Assembly: GCA_947625015.1 (NCBI GenBank)
Contig: CANQMR010000008.1
Span: 36,852-100,851 of the forward strand
Reading direction: 5' to 3'
Length of the DNA: 64,000 bases
Source: an uncultured Lachnospiraceae bacterium
GTDB lineage: Bacteria > Bacillota > Clostridia > Lachnospirales > Lachnospiraceae
Shown: positions 26,378-33,160 of the stretch, piece by piece
Layout: each line of letters begins with the position of its first letter
How positions within the stretch are numbered: the stretch's first letter is position 1
Notes under the pieces: generated by a model
What the model saw: only the letters and a program-made list of their open reading frames with translations
Told to the model about the DNA's origin: nothing
The model's database searches: none
Program-made: the position numbers and the translations under genes

Positions 26378-29300
26378 ATGAATAAGGGAATGATAAAATC
26401 AACCTTCCGGGAAATAAAAACCAGCTTTGGAAGATATATGGCCATGCTGTTAATTGTGGCTCTGGGAATCGGATTTTTTGCAGGGCTTAAGGTGGCGTAT
26501 CAGCTGATGTTAGACAGCGCAGATTATTATCTGGACAATCATGAGATGTATGACTATCAGATGATTTCTACCCTGGGCTTTGACGAGGAGACCGCAGATA
26601 TACTGTCGAAGGAGCAGGGCGTCAGGCAGTCTGAGGGCAGTAAGAGCATGGATGCGCTGATGATGGGAGAGGGCGGCAATGAGTGGGTAGTTCGTGCGCT
26701 GGAGCTTCCAGAAAAGGTAAATGTGCCGGAACTGACAGCCGGGCGGATGCCGGAACATGCCGGGGAATGTTTGGCGGATGAACACGCTTTTTCCAAGGAC
26801 AGCATTGGAACAACACTCACCCTTTCCGACGCCAATGAAGAGGAGACCGCAGATGCCTTTCAGGTGCAGGCCTATACCATTGTGGGACTGGTGCGCTCTC
26901 CGATTTATATCTATTACCAACGGGGGGCGACCTCTGTGGGGGACGGTATGATTGACGGCTATATCTATCTTAAGCCGGAAGCCTTTGACATGGATTACGA
27001 TACCAGCATTTATGTGATGTTTGACCAGAATATGCCCCTTTATTCCAAGGAGTATGACGACTTGATTTCCGCGAAGGAAGACATATGGGAACAGCTTAAC
27101 GAAGAGGCTGCGAATAGCCGCTACGACCGCATTTACAACGACGCCAGAGAGAAAATTGCCGATGCGCAGCAGACATTAAATGAAAACAAAAGCGAGGGAG
27201 AACAGGAGCTTTCCGACGCTTTGAAGGAATTGGAGGATGGAAAAAGCCAACTTGCAGACGGAAAGCGTCAGATCCGCAACGCAAAAAAGACCATAGCGGA
27301 AAATGAAGAAAAGCTTGAAAAAAGCGAGAAGGAATATAAAGAAGGACTTAAGACATACCGCAAAAATAAAAAGGAGTTTGATAAGGGAAAGGCGGAGTAT
27401 CAGGCGGGGCTTTCGGCTTACGAGACCGGTTATGCGGAGTATCAGACAAAGAAAGCAGAATATGATTCCGGGAAAGCCGCCTATGAGGAAAGCGAGAAGC
27501 AGTATGCAGAGGCCATGGCCGCTTATGAAGCAGGAAAGGCGTATTTGAGCGAGGCGGACAGACAGGCAAAGGAGAAGGAGCTTGCCGGATGGCGGGCAAC
27601 GCTTGACGCTACCGGAACCGGGCTTACAGAGGCGGAGATTACGCTTAGCGCCGCAGAAGCTGACTTTGCGGCAAATAAAGCCCGGCTTGACCAGTCCGGC
27701 AAAGAGATTGCTAAGGGAGAAAAGGAGCTTGCCAAAGCGAAAAAGAAGCTGGATGAGGCGGCGTTACAGATCAAAGAGGGGAAGGAAGAGTTAGAAAAGG
27801 CGAAAGGCCAGATTGCGGATAAAGAGCGGGAATTAGTCACCGCAGAGCAGGAACTTGCAGACGGGCAGGCGGAATATGAGGACGCCCGCGGGGAATTTGA
27901 CGAGGAAATCGGGAAGGCGGAAAAAGAGCTTGCAGATGCAAAAGAAGAGGTGGCGGACATAGAAAAACCGGATACCTATCTGTTAGGCAGGAGCAGCAAT
28001 ATCGGTTACGAGAGCTTTAAAAATGACGCGGGTATTATTGAGGGCGTGTCGAGAGTATTTCCCATTTTTTTCTTCCTGGTGGCAGCGTTGGTTTGCATGA
28101 CTACCATGACGAGAATGATGGAGGAGCAGCGCACCCAGATTGGCGTGCTAAAGGCGCTGGGGTATTCTAATAGCGCCATTATCGGAAAATATATTACCTA
28201 TTCCGGCAGCGCGGCGGCGATTGGAGCAGTTCTTGGTTACTTTGCGGGAACCTGGGTATTTTCCATGGTAATCTGGACGGCCTATAAAATGATGTATGAT
28301 ATGGGTTCGCTGCGGTATCTGTTTAAGCCGGGGTGTCTGCTGATGTCTGTTTTGGCGGCGCTTATATGCGCAGGAGGCGCGACCTTTATTTCCTGTTACC
28401 GCGAATTGCAGGAGATGGCGGCAGCACTGATGCGGCCTAAGGCGCCGAAGACCGGAAAACGCGTATTTTTAGAACGGATTTCCCCGCTGTGGAACCGGCT
28501 GAAATTTTTAGATAAGGTATCTATCCGGAACCTGTTCCGCTATAAAAAGCGTCTTTTTATGATGATAGTAGGCATCAGCGGCTGTACGGCCCTGTTGGTA
28601 ACGGGTTTAGGCATCCGGGATTCCATTGCGGGAATTGCCAATACCCAGTTTGATACCATATTCGTCTATGATCTGGCAGTGGGATTAGAGGAAGAAGAGT
28701 CAGTGGAAGTAGATGGGGTAACGGATTCCCTGCTTGTCTGCGGGCAGAGCGTGGAGCTTCATTCGGAAGGCAGGACAAAGGATGTCAATCTCTTAGTTCC
28801 TGAGGAAAGGGAAGACTTTGGACAGTATGTTGACCTCCATGATCAAGCAGGAAACGCCATTGCTTTTCCGGGGAAAGGCGAGGCTGTCATTTCCTTTAAG
28901 ATTGCAGAGAATTATGATATTCATGAAGGGGACAGGATTCACTTGCAAAATTCGGACTTAAAGGGCGGCGAGGTTACGGTTACCGGTATTTTTGAGAATT
29001 ATTTTAACCATTATGTGGTTATGGAACCGGAAACCTATGAGGCTCTCTTTGGGGAGCAGGCCGATTTTAATGAAATGTTTGTCAATGTGGAAGAAGACAG
29101 AATCCATGAGACGGCGGCTGCGTTTATGAAGCAGGACGGCGTGACGACGGTGTCCATCAGCGAGGATGCTAAGACGCATGTGTCCGATATGATGAAAAGT
29201 CTGGATTATGTGGTGATTCTGGTGGTAATCTGCGCGACTCTGCTGGCATTTATTGTAATCTACAACCTGAACAATATCAATATCACAGAGCGGATACGGG

Positions 29301-29602
29301 AGATTGCCACCATAAAGGTGTTGGGATTCTATAAGGAGGAAACCCATTCTTATGTGTTCAGGGAAAATATGGCGCTGACTCTGTTGGGAAGCCTTGTGGG
29401 CATTGGCCTGGGATACTGCCTTCATGATTTTGTCATGAAACAGATTAACATTGATGCAGTGGCCTTTGATGTGCATATTACTTTGCTAAGCTACATCATC
29501 AGCATTGTGCTGACGCTGCTGTTTAATCAGTTAGTCAATCTGTTCATGTCCAGAAAGTTAGAGGCTGTGGACATGGCAGAATCCCTGAAATCAGTTGAAT
29601 AA
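26378..29602 (+). CDS. FtsX-family ABC permease with very long extracytoplasmic coiled coil
   Basis: This permease of about 1074 residues has an N-terminal membrane segment (about residues 17-40), a MacB-like periplasmic-type domain, then a charged Lys/Glu/Ala coiled coil of about 260 residues (about 265-530). Three membrane segments with an FtsX domain follow (about 565-690). A second extracytoplasmic region and a final FtsX domain with three membrane segments complete it (about 940-1060). The ATG at 26378 has only a weak ribosome site and is probably coupled to the ATPase gene. Such permeases are common in gut Firmicutes. The coiled coil should reach well into the wall. Confidence 0.88.
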   Translation: MNKGMIKSTFREIKTSFGRYMAMLLIVALGIGFFAGLKVAYQLMLDSADYYLDNHEMYDYQMISTLGFDEETADILSKEQGVRQSEGSKSMDALMMGEGGNEWVVRALELPEKVNVPELTAGRMPEHAGECLADEHAFSKDSIGTTLTLSDANEEETADAFQVQAYTIVGLVRSPIYIYYQRGATSVGDGMIDGYIYLKPEAFDMDYDTSIYVMFDQNMPLYSKEYDDLISAKEDIWEQLNEEAANSRYDRIYNDAREKIADAQQTLNENKSEGEQELSDALKELEDGKSQLADGKRQIRNAKKTIAENEEKLEKSEKEYKEGLKTYRKNKKEFDKGKAEYQAGLSAYETGYAEYQTKKAEYDSGKAAYEESEKQYAEAMAAYEAGKAYLSEADRQAKEKELAGWRATLDATGTGLTEAEITLSAAEADFAANKARLDQSGKEIAKGEKELAKAKKKLDEAALQIKEGKEELEKAKGQIADKERELVTAEQELADGQAEYEDARGEFDEEIGKAEKELADAKEEVADIEKPDTYLLGRSSNIGYESFKNDAGIIEGVSRVFPIFFFLVAALVCMTTMTRMMEEQRTQIGVLKALGYSNSAIIGKYITYSGSAAAIGAVLGYFAGTWVFSMVIWTAYKMMYDMGSLRYLFKPGCLLMSVLAALICAGGATFISCYRELQEMAAALMRPKAPKTGKRVFLERISPLWNRLKFLDKVSIRNLFRYKKRLFMMIVGISGCTALLVTGLGIRDSIAGIANTQFDTIFVYDLAVGLEEEESVEVDGVTDSLLVCGQSVELHSEGRTKDVNLLVPEEREDFGQYVDLHDQAGNAIAFPGKGEAVISFKIAENYDIHEGDRIHLQNSDLKGGEVTVTGIFENYFNHYVVMEPETYEALFGEQADFNEMFVNVEEDRIHETAAAFMKQDGVTTVSISEDAKTHVSDMMKSLDYVVILVVICATLLAFIVIYNLNNINITERIREIATIKVLGFYKEETHSYVFRENMALTLLGSLVGIGLGYCLHDFVMKQINIDAVAFDVHITLLSYIISIVLTLLFNQLVNLFMSRKLEAVDMAESLKSVE

Positions 29603-29697
29603 AGGTATGGGTGGCATAAAAAACTTCATTGTATTTAATTAATGATAGCCTAAATCTCATATCCTACAATTTACACTATCATTTTGTGAATAATTTA

Positions 29698-29760
29698 TTG
29701 ACATACGCATATGCTTAAAATATAATAAAAGTACTAAAATAAGTACCGTTTTTGGTACAG
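29698..29760 (+). promoter_or_regulatory. Promoter and operator of the toxin-antitoxin operon
   Basis: A consensus promoter, TTGACA (29698-29703), 17 bp, TATAAT (29721-29726), is followed by three GTAC-centred boxes (AGTACT at 29730, AAGTACC at 29741, GGTACA at 29754); the last two form an inverted repeat. These lie at and just after the predicted start site, where the antitoxin-toxin complex would block transcription. Confidence 0.8.
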
Positions 29761-29776
29761 AAAGGAAGTGCATAAA

Positions 29777-30025
29777 ATGATTGCCACAAAACCGATTGAC
29801 CTCAGGGCTAACCTGAAAAGCTATCTTGATAATGCTTTTAATGGAGAACCAGTTATTGTCTCACGTAAAAATAATAGAAATGTGGTTATTGTTTCCGAGC
29901 GTGAGTATAACGACATGATGAAAGCAAAACAGAACGCCGAATATCTGGAAAAGCTGCAACGTGGTATCGCTGCCCTTAATGCTGACAAGGGTATAGAACA
30001 TGAGATAATCGAGGATATAGACTAA
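29777..30025 (+). CDS. yefM: YefM/Phd-family antitoxin
   Basis: This 82-residue antitoxin has the Phd/YefM N-terminal DNA-binding fold (IDLRANLKSYLDNAF, then PVIVSRKNNRNVVIVSEREYNDM) and a C-terminal acidic tail that would wrap the toxin. ATG 29777 follows AAGGAAGTG. Its stop overlaps the toxin start (TAATG). Confidence 0.92.
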   Translation: MIATKPIDLRANLKSYLDNAFNGEPVIVSRKNNRNVVIVSEREYNDMMKAKQNAEYLEKLQRGIAALNADKGIEHEIIEDID

Positions 30026-30285
30026 TGAAAAAGATATGGTTTGATGAAGCATGGGAAGAATATCTTTACTGGCAGACGCAAGACAAGAAAACTATAAAAC
30101 GGATAAATGCACTCATAAAGGACATAGAAAGAGCGAATTTTGACGGTATAGGAAAGCCAGAACCATTAAAGGGAGATTATGCCGGATTCTGGAGCCGTCG
30201 CATAGATGATAGTAACCGTTTGATATATCGCATCAATAATGGCATACTTGAGATATTGTCTTGCAAAGGGCATTACGAGGAGTAG
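30025..30285 (+). CDS. yoeB: YoeB/Txe-family mRNA-cleaving toxin
   Basis: This 86-residue RelE-superfamily toxin cuts mRNA on the ribosome. Typical features are the N-terminal WFDEAWEEYLYWQTQDKK, the central GIGKPEPLKGDYAGFWSRRID with basic residues, and the C-terminal CKGHYEE carrying the conserved His-Tyr. It is the usual length for YoeB and looks intact, coupled one base after the antitoxin. Confidence 0.93.
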   Translation: MKKIWFDEAWEEYLYWQTQDKKTIKRINALIKDIERANFDGIGKPEPLKGDYAGFWSRRIDDSNRLIYRINNGILEILSCKGHYEE

Positions 30286-30318
30286 CTACCCCTCGGATGC
30301 TCTTTGTCACAATTACAG

Positions 30319-31728
30319 TTATTCTTTTCCGTTCCAGCAGTAGGTGCACAGCTTGTCCTCCGGAAGTCCCACTGCCGCTAACATATCATCCAGCCGGTTG
30401 TAGCGGAGGGTGGTAAAATTAAGCTCCTTACGAATCTCCTCCACCATCTGGTCATACTTTGGAGATTCCGGATCGGTGTACTGCTGTAATACTTCTTCGG
30501 ATACCTCTTCTGTTCCTTCCAGCTTTGCAATGACCCGTCTGGTAATTAAGTCCATTTCTGAGGAAGAACGGGAGAAGTTCAGGTATTTGCAGCCGTATAC
30601 CAAAGGTGGACAGGCAGGGCGGATATGTACTTCCTTTGCGCCGCTTTGGTATAAAAATTCTGTGGTTTCCCGAAGCTGGGTTCCCCGCACAATCGAGTCG
30701 TCAATTAATAACAGGCTCTTATCTTTGATTAAATCATGAACAGCCAGCAGCTTCATTTTGGCGATCAGGTTTCTCTTGCTCTGTATGGTAGGCATAAAGG
30801 AACGGGGCCAGGTGGGCGTGTACTTGATGAACGGTCTGGAAAACGGAATGCCGGACGCATTGGAATATCCGACGGCGTGAGCGGTTCCGGAATCCGGTAC
30901 CCCGGCAACGATATCCGGTTTTACATTATCCCGCTTTGCCAGGCTTGCTCCGCAGTTGTAGCGCATCTGCTCCACGCTGACGCCCTCATAGGAGCTGGAT
31001 GGATAGCCGTAGTAAACCCACAGGAAAGTGCAGATTTTCATTTTGTCCCCCGGCGGCACTAAGGTCTTGACGCCCTCCTGCGTTACAATGTCAATTTCTC
31101 CGGGCCCTAATTCTTTATAATCCTCATAACCCAGATTGCGGTATGCAAAATCCTCAAAGGTCAGGCACCAGGCGTCTTCCTTTTTGCCGATGATAACCGG
31201 CGTACGCCCGTACTTATCCCTGGCCGCATAGATGCCCTTCGGCGTCATAAGCAGGATCGTCAGGGAACCGTCAATTAACTCTAAGGCATAGTGTATGCCG
31301 TCGATAATATTTTCCTTCTGGTTGATAATGGCGGCGATTAACTCGGTTGGATTGATATCTCCGCCGCTCATCTCTAAAAAATGAGAATTGCCATGATGAA
31401 AAATGGTATTGACAATCTCATCTGTGTTATTAATCTTGCTGACTGTAGTAATGGCGTAGGTGCCATGATGGGAGCGCACGATTAAGGGCTGCGGCTCATA
31501 GTCCGATATGCAGCCGATTCCCATATAACCATGCATTTCCCGCATGTCCTTGTCAAACTTGGTACGGAAGGGGGCGTTCTCGATATTGTGAATGGAGCGG
31601 TCAAAGCCTTTCTCTCCATAGACAGCCATACCTCCCCGCCTGGTACCTAAATGCGAATGGTAGTCGGTTCCAAAAAATAAATCAAACATACAGTCTTCTT
31701 TTGCGACAACTCCAAAAAATCCACCCAT
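30319..31728 (-). CDS. PurF paralogue lacking the glutaminase catalytic residues
   Basis: This 469-residue protein aligns by eye with PurF along its length. The PRPP loop (LLIDDSIVRGTQ), the GVPDSGTAHAVGY segment and the C-terminal CTYC with upstream Cys (the likely Fe-S ligands) are kept. In the glutaminase domain the N-terminus is MGGFFGVV where PurF has a Cys nucleophile, RYSTAG is replaced by GIGCIS, and the NGN oxyanion motif is gone. ATG 31728 has AAAGGAGA 6 nt upstream, so a missed N-terminal Cys is unlikely. It might use free ammonia, make another phosphoribosyl product or regulate purF. The intact purF is 15 kb away. Confidence 0.88.
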   Translation of the reverse strand: MGGFFGVVAKEDCMFDLFFGTDYHSHLGTRRGGMAVYGEKGFDRSIHNIENAPFRTKFDKDMREMHGYMGIGCISDYEPQPLIVRSHHGTYAITTVSKINNTDEIVNTIFHHGNSHFLEMSGGDINPTELIAAIINQKENIIDGIHYALELIDGSLTILLMTPKGIYAARDKYGRTPVIIGKKEDAWCLTFEDFAYRNLGYEDYKELGPGEIDIVTQEGVKTLVPPGDKMKICTFLWVYYGYPSSSYEGVSVEQMRYNCGASLAKRDNVKPDIVAGVPDSGTAHAVGYSNASGIPFSRPFIKYTPTWPRSFMPTIQSKRNLIAKMKLLAVHDLIKDKSLLLIDDSIVRGTQLRETTEFLYQSGAKEVHIRPACPPLVYGCKYLNFSRSSSEMDLITRRVIAKLEGTEEVSEEVLQQYTDPESPKYDQMVEEIRKELNFTTLRYNRLDDMLAAVGLPEDKLCTYCWNGKE

Positions 31729-31803
31729 GGTTTTCTCCTTTTGCAATTGAGATGTAATTTAGCAACAGCGAAACGCAGCATGCTTTTTAAATTGCGTAGC
31801 TTA

Positions 31804-31845
31804 ACCATACCGACGCAGGCACGCTTGCGCTACTCTCGCCACGCT
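31804..31845. repeat. Partial copy of the 25481 element, inverted
   Basis: The segment CGCAGGCACGCT..CGCTAC.CTCGCCACGC matches the complement of the segment inside the 25481-25601 element at nearly every position. Relative to the downstream gene (PurF paralogue, minus strand) it has the same orientation and the same distance, about 75 bp before the start codon, as copy 1 has to the ABC ATPase gene. Confidence 0.7.
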
Positions 31846-31852
31846 CTTAAAA

Positions 31853-31881
31853 AGTATAACAAGCAATGAAAGAACTGGCAA
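31853..31881 (-). promoter_or_regulatory. Promoter of the PurF paralogue
   Basis: On the minus strand -35 TTGCCA (31876-31881) and -10 TATACT (31853-31858) are separated by 17 bp. The leader of about 120 nt would contain the repeat copy at 31804-31845. The 390 bp between 31728 and 32119 otherwise hold only the divergent promoter and leader of the signalling operon. Confidence 0.6.
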
Positions 31882-31914
31882 GAGGAAATTGTGATTGTGA
31901 AATACAGTTTATAA

Positions 31915-31943
31915 TATACAAGGTTTAAATATTGTGGTATAAT
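31915..31943 (+). promoter_or_regulatory. Promoter of the signalling operon
   Basis: -35 TATACA (31915-31920), 17 bp, and an extended -10 TGGTATAAT (core 31938-31943). The predicted start site is near 31950, giving a leader of about 170 nt. Confidence 0.55.
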
Positions 31944-31949
31944 GTCCGC

Positions 31950-32034
31950 GAAAGCAATAAGCCGTGCGGAGATGGCGAATGACAAAACGTCTGCTTGCAG
32001 ACAGATTTGTCAGACGGCATCGAGATACGGCTTA
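31950..32034 (+). promoter_or_regulatory. Structured 5' leader with alternative pairings
   Basis: An 8-bp closing stem TAAGCCGT (31958-31965) / ACGGCTTA (32027-32034) encloses a hairpin GTCTG-CTTG-CAGAC (31989-32002). CGTCTG (31988-31993) can instead pair with CAGACG (32011-32016), and GCCGT (31961-31965) with ACGGC (32014-32018). I did not recognise a known riboswitch class. A weak reading frame (TTG 31995) through this region has no ribosome site. Confidence 0.45.
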
Positions 32035-32118
32035 ACAAAAAAGATGGTATAACTGAAGTAGCAATCAGGGAAGCAGGATTGCTGCACTGGGGAGAAAAGA
32101 GAAAGTGGGATGTATATT

Positions 32119-33144
32119 ATGAGTATGTGGATATTAGTTGTAGACGACAACACATCGAACCTGACCATGGCCAACCATATATTAGGGGAGGCAGGAATTA
32201 AAGTGAGCTGCGTAAAGTCCGGTGAAGCGGCAGTCAAGTTCTTACAGTTTAACAAACCGGATTTGATTCTTCTTGACATACATATGCCGGAGATGGATGG
32301 ATTCGAGACCATCTCCATAATCAGGGAACGCTACGGTATAGTGGATATACCTGTGATTTTCTTAACGGCAGATGATGACAGCGAGACGGAGACAATGGGC
32401 CTGAATACAGGTGCGATTGATTTTATTAAGAAGCCCTTTGTGCCGGAGGTCCTTTTGCTGCGGGTGAAAAATGCCATTGAACTGAACCGGCTGCAAACGA
32501 ACTTAGCCCAGGAGGTAGAGGAAAAGACGCATGAAGTGTTAGAGCAGCACAGGAAGTTAGAAGCCCTGTTTATCCAGATTATCAAGGCCCTTTCCGGCGC
32601 CATTGATGCCAAGGATACTTATACGAAAGGGCATTCCTCCAGAGTGGCGGAATATTCGATGCAGATTGCGAAAAGAGCGGGACTGTCCCGGGAACAGCAG
32701 GAGGACATTTATACCATCGGACTTCTTCATGATGTGGGCAAGATCGGGATTCCCGACACCATTATCAATAAGCCATCTGCGCTTAGTGATGAGGAATACA
32801 ATATCATCAAGACGCACCCCGCATTAGGAGAGACCATTTTAAAAAATATTAAGGAATTTCCGAAGCTCGTGACCGGAGCCAGATACCACCATGAACGCTA
32901 TGACGGCGGCGGTTATCCCGATGGATTATCCGGCAAGGACATTCCTTTAGAGGCCCGGATTATTGCGGTTGCGGATTCCTATGACGCGATGACGTCGAGA
33001 AGAAGCTACCGGGACGCCCTGCCGCAGGAGAAGGTGCGCGCTGAGATTGAAAAGGGGAAGGGAACCCAGTTCGATCCCGCATTTGCAGATATTATGCTGG
33101 CAATGATAGATGAAGACAACGATTACCTTATGCGGGAAAGATAA
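32119..33144 (+). CDS. Response regulator with HD-GYP c-di-GMP phosphodiesterase domain
   Basis: This 341-residue protein has a receiver domain (WILVVDDN, phospho-Asp53 in LLLDIHMPEMDG, Lys in FIKKPF), a short coiled coil (about residues 125-150) and an HD-GYP domain (about 160-335). That domain has the metal-binding GLLHDVGKIGIPD, HHERYDGGGYPDGLSG and ADSYDAMTS motifs. It should hydrolyse c-di-GMP under control of one of the following hybrid kinases. Start ATG 32119 is preferred; ATG 32110 is also possible. It begins an operon running to 43041. Confidence 0.93.
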   Translation: MSMWILVVDDNTSNLTMANHILGEAGIKVSCVKSGEAAVKFLQFNKPDLILLDIHMPEMDGFETISIIRERYGIVDIPVIFLTADDDSETETMGLNTGAIDFIKKPFVPEVLLLRVKNAIELNRLQTNLAQEVEEKTHEVLEQHRKLEALFIQIIKALSGAIDAKDTYTKGHSSRVAEYSMQIAKRAGLSREQQEDIYTIGLLHDVGKIGIPDTIINKPSALSDEEYNIIKTHPALGETILKNIKEFPKLVTGARYHHERYDGGGYPDGLSGKDIPLEARIIAVADSYDAMTSRRSYRDALPQEKVRAEIEKGKGTQFDPAFADIMLAMIDEDNDYLMRER

Positions 33145-33160
33145 CAGGAGGAAATGTTCT

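Noticed and set aside
27300..27960. Internal repeats in the FtsX permease as a possible tandem duplication
   Set aside because: The repetition is low-complexity Lys/Glu/Ala coiled coil at the protein level, not a DNA tandem repeat.
31960..32035. Fluoride or c-di-GMP riboswitch in the signalling-operon leader
   Set aside because: The GGAGATGG start resembles part of the fluoride motif, but the other conserved blocks of both classes are absent.
31995..32201. Open frame from TTG 31995 in the leader of the signalling operon
   Set aside because: It has no ribosome site, overlaps the well-supported HD-GYP gene in another frame, and coincides with a folded leader RNA.
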